A stretch of 64,000 nt of DNA from Flaccisagitta enflata. Lineage: Eukaryota; Chaetognatha; Sagittoidea; Aphragmophora. Made by a program: the position numbers and the translations under genes. Numbering within the stretch: the first letter of the stretch is position 1; each line of letters opens with the position of its first letter. Below are positions 46,159 through 58,789 of the stretch, piece after piece. Where the stretch lies: the NCBI GenBank assembly GCA_965153355.1, contig OZ231127.1:95108001-95172000 (forward strand). Reading direction: 5' to 3'. The notes beneath the pieces were generated by a model. It did no database searches. It was not told the DNA's origin and saw nothing but the letters and a program-made list of their open reading frames with translations.

Positions 46159-46305
46159 TTTTTAGTCGCGGACAAGCGACTCTATAAGAGGCTTTGTCCG
46201 TCCGTCGTTCGGTCCGTGGTGATCGATTTGGAAAGTACGAAAATGTGCATTTCCGCCCCTGCCCACCCGTCCGCGACTGGTATTGGCCGTGTATCTGGCC
46301 TTGTT
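46159..46305 (+). mobile_element. GTCC-family short element with hairpin start (reference copy)
   Basis: Starts TTTTTAGTCGCGGACAAGCG then ACTCTATAAGAGG and (TTTGTCC)(GTCC). It continues CATTTCCGCCCCTGCCCACC then CGTCCGCGACTGG and ends GGCCGTGTATCTGGCCTTGTT. 147 bp. Related copies: 38967 (inverted), 62686, a partial at 62240, and the longer 28805/36091/38158 elements whose ends are the same in inverse. Confidence 0.75.
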
Positions 46306-47187
46306 GATGATGGTGACGGCTTCGACGACGGTGACGGTTTAAATGACCATGGGGGTGATAGTGGTGACAATGGTGATGGTGAAAGTGGTGATAGTTCTTG
46401 TCACTGTGGTGATAGATATTGGGATGTCAGTGACAGTGATGGTAGTGAGGGTGATGGCAACGCTGGTAGTAGTGACGTTGGTGATGATGATAGTTGTGAA
46501 GGTGATAGAGGTGACATTGATGATGAAGATGATGATGACGATGGTGAAAGCGATATTGACAGTGGTAACGTCGACGGTGATTGTGACAGTGAGTGACAGT
46601 GATGATGGTGACAGTTGTGACTATAGTTCGGCGATCTGGCTATTTTAAAACGGTTCAATTAGGTTCAATTATTAAATAAGTATTCGCGAATGTAGGTTCG
46701 GTTCAATTACTACTAAAATCGATTTTCGGGTACGGTTTTTATCAATTACATTGTCATTTTGATAAACACTTTCTCATAGCAGATAAAATGCGATGATTTC
46801 AAAAGTAATCCTAACCAAGAAAATCAAATCTTGTTTTATAATGAGTAATGATCATTGAAAAAAAAAATACTATAATTAAACTTTTTTTCATATCTGCAAT
46901 CTGTATTCATATATGTTTGTGCTTTTATTTTTAACAATATTGTTTTCTTTTTGATCTTTTTATTTTTTTCACTTTTCATTTTTTGAGAATGATTGAAATT
47001 TGAATAAGCAATAAGTACAACTAGTTGGTTTTACTTTGACTTTTCACTTTGAAAAAAAGATAAGTTTGGCTAAATGATCCTTGAATATAACATATGCAAA
47101 GTTATAATAATCCTCGTTAAGGTCAGTGAAGCGCAGGGAGAGTGTGCATAGATTGAGAGAGACATTACAGTGGAGGAAGAAGAAATC

Positions 47188-47189
<2 letters not shown>

Positions 47190-47226
<37 letters not shown>
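47190..47226 (+). repeat. (AG)n microsatellite
   Basis: Short AG run. The surrounding 46620-47835 is AT-rich with GGTGATG patches and TTAGTGTTAGTA hexamers (47636-47710). No gene seen. Confidence 0.95.
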
Positions 47227-47229
<3 letters not shown>

Positions 47230-47837
47230 GATAGGAGATTAGGATTAGAGAAGAAACCGAGCCACTCGATCGGTTTATTGTTGTTTTCCGATTTCCGGTC
47301 ATTGATAAAATGGTAACCTAGTTTAGGTTATTATCAGGTACCCTCCGACCGTTAGTTGTGACTGGGATGGTAGCAATGGTAACGCTGGTGGTGATAGTGG
47401 GGATGTAGATGATGACAATCGCGATTATGGCGATGGCGATGGTGATGGGGATGATGAAGACAGGGGGGTTTTTGATTTTATTTCCCCCCCCCCCCCGCCT
47501 TGGATTTTATACCCCGTGATGCATCGCGTCCCGTTACAAAATCTGTGATTGTCTTCCCCACAAAGCAATAAAACAATATATTATAGGTTGAAAAAAGTGT
47601 TAAATTTTGTTGAAGTAATCTAATTTTACCTTTTAGTACTAGTGTTAGTATTAGTGTTAGTATTAGTGTTAGTGTTATTAGTATTAGTGTTAGTGCTAGT
47701 ATTAGTGTTAAATCTTCATAAACTTCCTTTTCTCTTTTTTTCAAGCTTTTGATTTTTCCCCATCTCCTAACCCTTAGATTCTTTTCCCCTCCCATCGGGA
47801 TGAAGATGACGAATAATCAGTACTAGTAGTGGTTCAG

Positions 47838-47953
<116 letters not shown>

Positions 47954-48027
47954 ACCAACTACAGCATCATGAATATCATTAATGCGCGTTTTTCGTGTTT
48001 TCAACTCGTTTTCATCCATGAAACCAG

Positions 48028-48387
48028 GTCTCGCACCAGCCGAATTTCAGTCATATTTTCAATCTGGTGCTGGTCCACTCTTACATCCCCTGAAGTAATC
48101 TCGCGCTCCAAAACCCGCCGGTTTGCCTTGCGTCCAGACGCCCGATGCAAGACCGACTGTCGCTGCTGTAGCAACGCCGACCAAAAGCGGCACGATTCGG
48201 ATGTCATTGGTGCCGGGAATGCCGATACGACACGTTAATCAGACGATGCCAAACAGACAACCCGACGAGAGCGGCAAAGCGTCAAGTCACGCAGTAGCCA
48301 AATCGAAACTACAGCAACAGCAGCAATCCTCTCAACCGTCGTCGGAAAAACTACAACCAACATCATCGGCCACGGCATTGCCAGTAG
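48028..48387 (+). pseudogene. Duplicated phase-1 exon, copy A (in-frame stop)
   Basis: Acceptor ATGAAACCAG, donor GTAG|GTATGA. Entry and exit are both phase 1, a symmetric exon. It reads GLAPAEFQSYFQSGAGPLLH, then a TAA at 48096-48098, SRAPKPAG, NQTMPNRQPDESGKAS and a Gln-rich end. It aligns along its length with 49463. The stop makes it probably inactive, or the region is a retroelement relic. The family is unknown. Confidence 0.5.
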
Positions 48388-48405
48388 GTATGAATGCGTT
48401 AAAAT

Positions 48406-49045
48406 AGTCCTAAAAGCGCTAGATGGTCAGCGGTACCCGTTGCCCCTATGTGAGTGTATATAGGTGTGAGGTGGTTAGAGGGGCAGCGGCCCCAAAAGGG
48501 CCGATGACCTATGCTGTTTTTATTTGAGCCTCAAGGAAGGAATTAGGGCCTGGAGGCTGGAATTTGGGCCTTGAGGCTTGGATTAGGGCCTTGAGGCTGA
48601 GATTTGAGCTTCGAGGCTGTGATTTCAGCTTCAAGGCTGAGATTTGAGCTTTGTGGCTGGGATTTGAGCTTTGAGGTTGGGATTTTAGCCTGGAGACTGA
48701 GATTTGAGCTTTGGGGCAGGTGTTTGAGGCTAGGATTTGAGCTTCAAGGCTGGGATTTGTGCCTTGAGACTGGGATTTGAGCCTAAGGGCTGGGATTTGA
48801 GCCTCGAGGCTGGGATTTTAGCCTGGAGACTGAGATTTGATCCTCAAGGCTGAGATTTGAGCTTCGAAGCGGGGATTTGAGCCTCGAAGCTAGGATTTGG
48901 GTCTCGAGACTAGGATTTGGGTTTCGAGACTAGGATTTGGGCTTTGAGGGGGGGACGGAGAAGGAGAAGGAGAAGAAGATGGAGAAGGAGAAATTTCCCC
49001 TTTGTCTGAAAGCATAGGTCATCGGCCCCTTCGGGGCCGCTGCCC
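48406..49045 (+). mobile_element. TIR element with 20-bp minisatellite (copy F)
   Basis: The left part is TAAAAGCGCTAGATGGTCAG then CGGTACCCGTTGCCC. The inner arm GGGCAGCGGCCCCAAAAGGG then CCGATGACCTATGCT is inverse to AGCATAGGTCATCGGCCCCT then TCGGGGCCGCTGCCC at the right end. The core is ATTTGAGCTTCGAGGCTGGG units at 20 bp (48540-48950). It sits between the two copies of the duplicated exon. Confidence 0.75.
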
Positions 49046-49083
49046 AAAAGGATACTTAACGTTAGTTTTGTGGCATCTGTCCC

Positions 49084-49085
<2 letters not shown>

Positions 49086-49118
<33 letters not shown>

Positions 49119-49138
49119 AATGATGATAATGATGATGA
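49086..49138 (+). repeat. (GAT)n microsatellite
   Basis: Short run with AAT breaks, just after copy F. Confidence 0.95.
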
Positions 49139-49462
49139 TTGTAATTATCACGGCGCTGAAATTAACGACAAAGGGGAAAAGGGTGTAACAAAAGGACTTA
49201 GAATAAATGGTGAAGTAAACAAATATAATGATATGACGGTTTCGATGATGGTTTGGGTAATTTGTAACGGTTTTGACAATAGTGACGGTTTTGATATTGG
49301 TACATTACGATTGTGACAGTAATGGTAGTGACTGTGTTGAAGGTGGTGACAGTATTTTTAACGATGGTGAAAGTGGTGATGCTGATAAAAGTGGTAATGT
49401 AAGTAAAGTCTTTAAACTGCGCCCTATTTTTAACCGTTTGCTGCTGACATCCAATTTTCCAG

Positions 49463-49785
49463 GTTTGTCGCCGGCGGAATTTCAGTCTACTTTGCAATCG
49501 GGCGCCGGTTCACTGTTCCATCCTCCAACGCTTTCTCGCGCTCCTGGGCCCACCGGTGTAACTCGCTCTGACGTGTCCAATTCCAGACCAACCGGCACCG
49601 CTCCGTCGATGGTGTCGTCAGCAGCCGCAACGCCAACCAGGAGTGATGCGACATCGACAGCGTCAGTGCCAGGACCGCCGTCTCGGCAGGCCAATCAGAC
49701 GGCGCCTAACAGACAACTTGACGAAAGTGGCAAACCTTCCATTGGTGTAGTGGCAACAGAAGAAATCAACAACAACAGCAAGTGA
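49463..49785 (+). CDS. Duplicated phase-1 exon, copy B
   Basis: Acceptor CATCCAATTTTCCAG. It reads GLSPAEFQSTLQSGAGSLFH, SRAPGPTG, then a Ser/Thr/Ala-rich part, RQANQTAPNRQLDESGKPS and a stop (TGA at 49783). Copy A runs on in Gln at the equivalent place. Here the Gln run is in the next frame, which continues as TATLAQQENGDAVNQ, a DIFCNDDEDDD acidic tail and a donor-like GAG|GTTAGT at 50052. One base gained or lost would explain this. Low-complexity and unrecognised; could be a disordered region of a host protein or a retroelement relic. Confidence 0.45.
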
Positions 49786-49894
49786 CAGCGACATTGGCGC
49801 AACAAGAGAATGGTGATGCCGTGAACCAAGTGAATTCCAACAAAGATATTGCCAGCAGCCATAACATCGATGGTATCAAAATCCATGACATCTT

Positions 49895-49996
49895 TTGCAA
49901 TGATGATGAAGATGATGACGATGATGATGGTGATGATGATGATAATGATGATGATGATGATGATGATAAATTGGAGACCAATTTTGATGATGAAGT

Positions 49997-50040
<44 letters not shown>

Positions 50041-50045
50041 GTGAT
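49895..50045 (+). repeat. (GAT)n microsatellite
   Basis: GAT units with GGT and GAC variants; in one frame it encodes poly-Asp. (CAA)n follows at 50083-50105. Confidence 0.95.
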
Positions 50046-50307
50046 GATGAGGTTAGTTAAGATGTTGGCTTTCATATCGAAACAACAACAACAACAACAA
50101 CAACAAGCTTTGATCGGCGTCCAAGTGATGTTGAGTCTTTTAGCGACGAGGTATATTTAAGTAAACAATTTTACATAATACATACATTCATCAATATATA
50201 CATATGTACGTGCATAATGCGTGATAATGCAAAGTGATTAACCATGGATTGAGACGTAATTGCGCTATCATTATTAAGATCTTTAGTCGCAGAGGTATTT
50301 GTGTTTT

Positions 50308-53300
50308 AGCAGACCCCTCAGCTGGCAGACCCCTCTGCTAAGAAAATCGCTAGTTGAAGGGGATGACGAGTAGCAGACCCCTATCAGACCCCTACTTTAT
50401 AGATTTAGGGATGGCCTTTATCAGACCCTTCTTGATCTAGCAGACCCCTCTCTATACTTAAGGGGATTATCATCAACAGACCCCTAGGATATCTGGCAGA
50501 CCCCTCCATATATATGATGAGACAGCACGCTCACCCTCTCTTACTATCATGGGGATGATCTCCAGCAGACCCCTACTTTATCTAGCAGACCCCTCTCTAT
50601 AGTTATTGGGAAAACCTCCAGCAGACCCCTCTTAAATCCAGCAGACCCCTCTTAATATATGGAAAGATAATGGGCAGACTCTTCTTTACTAATTTTGGGA
50701 TGATCTCCAGCAGACCCCTACTTGATCTAGCAGACCCCTCTCTACAGTTATGGGGATGACCTCTGGCAGACCCCTCTGAAATCCAGCAGACCCCTCCTAA
50801 TACAGGGAAACCTATTGGGTGGAAGCTACTTTATCTTGGGGATGATCTCCAGCAGACCCCTACTTGATCTAGCAGACCCCTCTCTTTAGTTATGGGGATG
50901 ACCTCCAGCAGACCCCTCTGAAATCCAGCAGACCCCTCCTAATACATGGAAACATATTGGGTGGACGCTGCTTTACTATCTTGGGGATGATCTCCAGCAG
51001 ACCCCTACTTGATCTAGCAGACCCCTCTCTATATTAACAGGGATGACCTCCAGCAGACCCCTCTGAAATCCAGCAGACCCCTCCTAATACAGGGAAACAT
51101 ATTGGGTGGACACTACTTTACTATCTTGGGGATGATCTCCAGCAGACCCCTTCTTGATCTAGCAGACCCCTCTCTATAGTTATGGGGATGACCTCCAGCA
51201 GACCCCTCTGAAATCCAGCAGACCCCTCCAAATACATGGAAATATATTAGGAGGACGCTAGTTTACTATCTTGGGGATGATCTCCAGCAGACCCCTACTT
51301 AATCTAGCAGACCCCTCTCTATAGTTATTGGGATGACCTCCAGCAGACCCCTCTGAAATCCAGCATACCCCTCCTTATATATGGAAACATATTGGGTGGA
51401 CGCTACTTTACTATCTTGGGGATGATCTTCAGCAGACCCCTACATGATCTAGCAGACCCCTCTCTATATTAACAGGAATGACCTCCAGCAGACCCCTCTG
51501 AAATCCAGCAGACCCTTCCTAATATAGGGAAACGTATTGGGCGGACGCTACTTTACTATCTTGGGGATGATTTCCAGGAGACCCCTACTTGATCTGGCAG
51601 ACCCCTCTCTGTAGTTACTGGATGACCTCCAGCAGACCCCTCTGAAATCCAGCAGACCCCTCCTAATACATGGAAGCATAGTGGATGGACGCTACTCTAT
51701 TATCTTGGGGATGATCTCCAGCAGACCCCTACTTGATCTAGCAGACCCATCACTATAGTTATGGGGATGACCTCCAGCAGACCCCTCTGAAATCCAGCAG
51801 ACCCCTCCTAATATATGGAAAGATAATGGGCAGACTCTTCTTTACTAATTTTGGGATGATCTCCAGCAGACCCCTACTTGATCAAGCAGACCCCTCTCTG
51901 TAGTTATGGGGATGACCTCTAGCGAACCCCTCTGAAAATCAGCAGACCCCTCCTAATACAAGAGAGCAAAGTGGTGGGCGCTACTTTGTCATCATGAGGA
52001 TGATCTCCAGCAGACCCCTACTTGATCTAGCAGACCCTCTCTATTGAATAGTTATGGGGATGACCTCCAGCAGACCCCTCTGAAATCCAGCAGACCGCTC
52101 CTAATACATGGAGACATATTAGGTGGACGCTACTTTACTATCTTGGGGATGATTTCCGGCGGAGCCCTACTTGATCTGGCGAGACCCCTCTCTATGGTGT
52201 GAGATGACCTCCAGCAGGCCTCTGAAATCCAGCGGGCCTCTAATACAGGAAAAATATTGGGTGGATTTACTTTACTATCTTGGGGATTATCTCCAGCAGA
52301 CCCCTACTTGATCCAGCAGACCCCTCTCTATAGTTATGGGGATGACCTCCGGCAGACCCCTCTGAAATCCAGCAGACCCCTCCTAATACAGGGAAACATA
52401 GTGGGTGGACGCTACTTTACTATCTTGGGGATGATCTCCAGCAGACCCCTACTTGATCTAGCAGACCCCTCTCTATAGTTATGGGGATGACCTCCAGCAG
52501 ACCCCTCTGAAATCCAGCAGACCCCTCTTAATACATGGACACATATTGAGTGGAAGCTACTTTACTAGTGAGGGGATGATCTCCAGCAGACCCCTGCTTG
52601 ATCTTGCAGACCCCTCTCTTTAGTTTAAGGATGACCTCCAGCAGACCACTCTGAAATCAGACCCCTCTAATACATGGGAACATAATGAGTGGAGCGCTAC
52701 TACTATCTTGGGGACGATCTCTCCAGCAGACCCCTGCTTGATCTAGCAGACCCCTCTCTATCCCAGCAGGGATGACCTCCCATGAACCCTGAATCCAGCA
52801 CACCCCTCAGCCAAGGAAACATATTGGGTGGACGCTACTTTATTATCTTGGGGATCATTACCAGCAGACCCCTACTTGATCTAGCAGACCCCTCACTATA
52901 GTTATGGGGATGACCTCCAGCAGACCCCTCTGAAATCCAGCAGACCCCTCCTAATGCATGGAAATATATTAGGTGGAAGCTACTTTACTTATTTGGGGAT
53001 GATCTAGCAGACCCCTCTCTATAGTTATGGGGATGACCTCCAGCAGACCCCTCTGAAATCCAGCAGACCCCTCCTAATACATGGACACATATTGGTGAAG
53101 CTGCTTTAATTTTGGGGATGATCTCCAGCAGGCCCTGCGATCTGCAAACCCCTCTCTTTAGTTTTGGGGATGACCTCAGGCAGACCTGAAATCACGGGCC
53201 CCTCCCTAATACATGGGAGACATAATGGGTGGATGCTACTTTACTATCTTGATGACGATCTCCAGCAGACCCCTACTTGATCTAGCAGACCCCTCTCTAT

Positions 53301-56300
53301 ATTAACAGGGATGACCTCCAGCAGACCCCTCTGAAATCCAGCAGACCCCTCCTAATATATGGAAAGATAATGGGCAGACTCTTCTTTACTAATTTTGGGA
53401 TAATCTCCACAGACCCATACTTGATCTAGCAGACCCCTCTCTGTAGTTATGGGGATGACCTCTGGCAGACCCCTCTGAAATCCAGCAGACCCCTCCTAAT
53501 ACAGGGAAACCTATTGGGTGGAAGCTACTTTACTATCTTGGGGATGATCTCCAGCAGACCCCTACTTGATCTAGCAGACCCTTCTCTTTAGTTATGGGGA
53601 TGACCTCCAGCAGACCCCTCTGAAATCCAGCAGCCCCCTCCTAATACATGGAAACCTATTGGGTGGACGCCTCATTACTATCTTGGGGATGATCTCCCGC
53701 AGACCTTCATGATCAAGGCCCCTCTATAATGCTGAGGATGACCTCCAGCAGACCCCTCTGAAATCCAGCAGACCTCTAATACAGAAACATATTGGTGGAC
53801 GCTAGCACACTATCTTGAGGATGATCTCCAGCAGACCCCTGCTTGATCTAGCCGACCCCTCTCTATAGTTATGGGGATGACCTCCCTTGAACCCTCTGAA
53901 ATCCAGCAGACCCCTCCGTGCAGCAAACATATTGGGTGGACGCTACTTTACTATCTTGGGGATGATCTACAGCAGACCCCTACTTGATCTAGCAGACCCC
54001 TCTCTATAGTTATTGGGATGACCTCCAGCAGACCCCTCTGAAATCCAGCAGACCCCTCCTAATATATCAAAACATATTGGGTGGACGCTACTTTACTATC
54101 TTGGGGATGATCTTCAGCAGACCCCTACATGATCTAGCAGACCCCTCTCTATATTAACAGGAAAGGCCTCCAGCAGACCCCTTTGAAATCCAGCAGACCC
54201 CTCCTAATATAGGGAAACATATTGGGCGGACGCTACTTTACTATCTTGGGGATGATTTCCAGCAGACCCCTCTCTATAGTTACTGGATGACCTCCAGCAG
54301 ACCCCTCTGAAATCCAGCAGACCCCTCCTAATACATGGAAGCATAGTGGGTAGACGCTACTCTATTATCTTGGGGATGATCTCCAGCAGACCCCTACTTG
54401 ATCTAGCAGACCCATCACTATAGTTATAGGGATGACCTCCAACAGACCCCTCTGAAATCAGGCAGACCCCTCTATATAGTTATTGGAAAGATAATAGGCA
54501 GACTCTTCTTTACTAATTTTGGGATGATCTCCAGCAGGCCCTAAGCAGTCTGTGAACTCTCTCTATAGTTATGGGGATGCCCTCTGGCAGACCCCTCTGA
54601 AATCCAGCAGACCTCTATTACAGAAACAAAGTAGGTGGGCGCTACTTTGTCATCATGGGGATGATCTCCAGCAGGCTTCGCCAGATCTAGCAGACCCCTC
54701 TCTTTAGTTATAGGATGACCTCAGCAGACCCCTCTCAAGTAAGCAGACCCCTCCTAATACATGGAGACATATTAGGTGGACGCTACTTTACTATCTTGGG
54801 GACAATCTCCAGCCGACCCCTACTCGATCTAGCAGACCCCTCTCTATAGTTATCGGGATGACCTCAACAGACCCCTCTGAAATCCAGCAGACCCCTCCTA
54901 ATATAGGGAAACATATTAGGGCGACGCTGCTTTACTATCTTGGGGATGATTACCAGCAGACCCCTACTTGATCTGGCAGACCCCTCTCTATAGTTATTAG
55001 GATGACCTCCCTCAGAACCCTCTGAAATCCAGCAGACCCCTCCTAGCCAAGGAAAAATATTGGGTGGACACTACTTTACTATCTTGGGGATTATCTCCAG
55101 CAGACCCCTACTTGATCAGGCAGACCCCTCTCTCTGAAGTTTGTGGGATGACCTCCAGCAGACCCCTCTGAAATCAGCAGGACCCCTTCTAATATATGGA
55201 AAGATAATGGGCAGACTCTTCTTTACTAATTTTGGGAAGATCTCCAGCAGACCCCTACTTGATCTAGCAGACCCCTCTCTATAGTTTTGGGGATGACCTC
55301 CAGCAGAACCCCTCTGAAATCAACAGACCCCTCAATTATAGAAACAAGTGGGTGAGCTACTTTATCATCTTAGGGATGATCTCCAGAAGACCCTACCAGT
55401 CTAGGGCCCTACCTCTTTAGTTTTGGGGATGACATCAGCGAACCCCTCTGAAATCCAGCGAACCCCTCCTAATACAGGAGACATATGAGGTGGCCGCTAC
55501 TTTACTATTTTGGGGACGATCTCCAGCAGACCCCTACTTGATCTAGCAGACCCCTCTCTTTATCAACAGGGATGACCTCCAGCAGACCCCTCTGAAATCC
55601 AGCAGACCCCTCCTAATACAGGGAAACATATTGGGTGGACGCTATTTTACTATCTTGGGGATGATCTCCAGCAGACCCCTACTTGATCTAGCAGACCCTC
55701 ACTATAGTCATGGGGATGACAGCCTCCAGCGAACCCTCTGAAATCCAGCAGACCCCTCCTAATACATGGAAATATATTGGGGAGAGGCTACTACTTATTT
55801 GGGGATGATCTCAGCAGACCCCTAGCAATCTAGCAGACCCCTCTCTATAGTTATAGGGATGACCTCCAGCAGAACCCTCTGAAATCATGAGCCCTCCTAA
55901 TACATGAACTATATTGGGTGGAAGCTACTTACTATTTTGAGGATGATCTTTAGCAGACCCCTACTTGATCTAGCAGAGCCCTCTCTTTAGTTATTAGGAT
56001 GATCTCCAGCAGACCCCTCTGAAATCCAGGAGCCCATCTAATACTGTCGAGACAGATTAAGAGTGGATGCTACTTTACTGTCAGGGATGATCTCCAGCAG
56101 GCCCCTACTTGATCTAGCAGACCCCTCTCTATGTGCTGGATGACCTCCAGCAGACCCCTCTGAAATCAGCAGACCCCTCCTAATATATATGGGAGAATGT
56201 GGCAGACTCTTCTTACTAATTTTGGGATAATCTCCCCAGACCCCTACTTGATCTAGCAGACCCCTCTCTGTAGTTATGAGGATGACCTCTGGCAGACCCC

Positions 56301-57743
56301 TCTGAAATCCAGCAGGCCCCTCTGAAATGCAGGAGAAGCCTCCTATTGGGTGGAAGCTACTTTACTATCTTGGGGATGATCTCCAGCAGACCCCTACTTG
56401 ATCTAACAGACCCTTCTCTTTAGTTAAGGGGATGACCTCCAGCAGACCCCTCTGAAATCCAGCAGACCCCTCCTTATAAATGGAAACCTATTGGGTGGAC
56501 GCTACTTTACTATCTTGGGATGATCTCCATAGACCCCTGCTTGATCTAGCAGACCCCTCTCTATAACGAGGATGACACTCCAGCAGACCCCTCTGAAATC
56601 CAACAGACCCCTCTAGCCATGAACACATGTTGAGTGGGAAGCTGCTTTACTAATTGGGGATGATCTCCAGCAGACCCCTACTTGATCTAGCAGACCCCTC
56701 TCTATAGTTTTGGGGATGACCTCGAGCAGACCCCTCTGAAATCAAGCAGACCCCTCCTAATATAGGGAAAAATATTGGGTGTAAGCTACTTTACTACCTC
56801 GGGGATGATCTCCAGCAGACCCCTGCACCCAGTCAGCAGACCCCCTCTCTATAGTTGACGGATGACCTACAGCAGGCCCTCTGAAATCAGCAGACCCTCT
56901 ATACAGGAAACCTATTAGGTGGGCCCTTACTTTATTATCTTGGGGATGATCTCCGGCAGACCCCTTCTTGATCTACAGACCCCTCTCTATTGTTATGGGG
57001 ATGACCTCCAGCAGACCCCTCTTAAATCCAGCAGACCCCTCCTAATACATAGACACATATTGGTTGGAAGCGACTTTACTAATTTGGGAATCATCTCCAG
57101 CAGACCCCTACTTGATCTAGCAGACCCCTCTCTTTTGTTATTGGGATGACCTCCAGCAGACCCCTCTGAAATCCAGCAGTTCCCTCCTAAAACAGGAAAA
57201 CATATTGGGTGGACGCTACTTAACTATCTTGGGGATGATCTCCAGCAGACCCCTACGTGATCTAGCAGACCCCTGTCTATAGTTATTGGGATGACCTCCA
57301 GCAGACCCCTCTGAAATCCAGCAGACACCTCCTAATACAGGGAAACATAATGGGTGGACGCAACTTTTTTTTCTTGGGGATGATATCCAGCCGACCCCTA
57401 CTTAATCTAGCAGACCCTTCTCTATAGTTATGGGGTTGACCTCCAGCAGACCCCTCTGAAATCCAGCAGACCCCTCCTAATACATGGACACATATTGGGT
57501 GGAAGCTACTTTACTAATTTGGGGATGATCTCCAGCAGACCCCTACCTGATCTAGCAGACCTCTCTCTTTAGTTATGGGGTTGACCTCCAGCAGACCCCT
57601 CTGAAATCCAGCAGACCCCTCCTAATACATGGAAACTATGTGGATGGATGTGCACTATCTTAGGGATGATCTCCAGCAGACCCCTACATGATCTAACAGA
57701 CCTCTCTATATTGACAGGATGACTTCCAGCGAACCCCTCGGAA
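50308..57743 (+). repeat. 145-bp satellite array, about 50 units
   Basis: The unit is 145 bp (measured from TCTCCAGCAG at 50991, 51136 and 51281). Each unit has four CAGACCCCT motifs at spacings of 20, 36, 20 and 69 bp: CTTGATCTAGCAGACCCCTC, GGGGATGACCTCCAG, CTCTGAAATCCAG, and a single-copy half GGAAACATATTGGGTGGACG then CTACTTTACTATCTTGGGGA. The first ~500 bp is degenerate, as is usual at an array edge. No coding potential beyond chance. Confidence 0.97.
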
Positions 57744-57816
57744 ATCTGCTGGATTGCTGGTCTGCTGGAGTCATCCCAATAACTATAGAAGGGTCTGCTA
57801 GATCAAGTTAGGGTCC
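57744..57816 (-). repeat. Inverted partial satellite unit closing the array
   Basis: GAAATCTGCTGGATTGCTGG then TCTGCTGGAGTCATCCCAAT and AACTATAGAAGGGTCTGCTA, AGATCAAGT is the reverse complement of a satellite unit segment. The array flips strand at its last 70 bp. Confidence 0.9.
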
Positions 57817-57916
57817 TATCTCACATCACTTGTTGATGTTTAAGATAATCGCTTTCTTATTATTCAATAACAGAGAATGTTTTGAACGAAAATTACACCA
57901 GAGAAAGGCGGCGAAA

Positions 57917-58240
57917 TCAGTAGTTCCGAATGCCTGGAAAGGCGCTTGTCAATTTTTCATTAGAACAATTAGTTAGGGCTTGAACAAGATGGGCATGAGA
58001 GTCGGAACAGTTATGATTTTGCTCTGAAATCAAACTCAACTGCGTGTAAGATATTGCCTGTACAGCTAAACGCCACCTTCTTTTACCCTGGGAGTGGCAC
58101 CCATGCATAGATCTTGTAGTTCTGCTTTGGATTCCAACGGAAAATTTATAGCGCAAAATAATTACAATAGGTAGTATGTAATTTATTGATGACATATTGG
58201 CAAACGATCGCATCCTCGCGCTGAAAGAGGCTGAAAACAC
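57917..58240 (-). other. Unassigned open frame (107 residues)
   Basis: A reverse-strand ATG-to-TGA frame with no motif I know. It lies between the satellite and a foldback element. It might be chance; recorded because nothing else occupies 57817-58420. Confidence 0.15.
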
Positions 58241-58623
58241 TCAAGTCTTTTTTTCAATACGGCCCCTCCTTTGAGTTTTGATTAAGTTATCCTCATTCCG
58301 GGCCATTATTGTTTTCTGTGCAGCTTAAAATCAATCTGGCCCCAAAATATCTTAAAATTATGCTTGATCCGGCCCAGTACTGATAATTGATACACGTGAA
58401 TCATCATCCCAGCCACTGCACACAACGCAATCCTCCCTATTACTTCTGGTCAGGGATCTTTGAAGAAAGGGTTTATGATCTTCTTGATGATTATTAATTG
58501 ATCTCAGTCAGTTCTCTGATTATTTTAGATCTTTTCACATCTTTTCAGATCCAGATCCAGAGCTACTTTTAGTGCATCAATCTGATTCAATGCATGACAC
58601 TCAGTGTTTAACAGAGATACTGT

Positions 58624-58747
<124 letters not shown>

Positions 58748-58789
58748 AAGAAAGAGAGAGAGAATATAAGCTGAAAAGCGCCATGTCAA

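Noticed and set aside
46042-46596. 184-residue acidic frame (DDGDGFDDGD)
   Set aside because: Made of a GAT microsatellite, the GTCC-family element and degenerate GGTGAT repeats.
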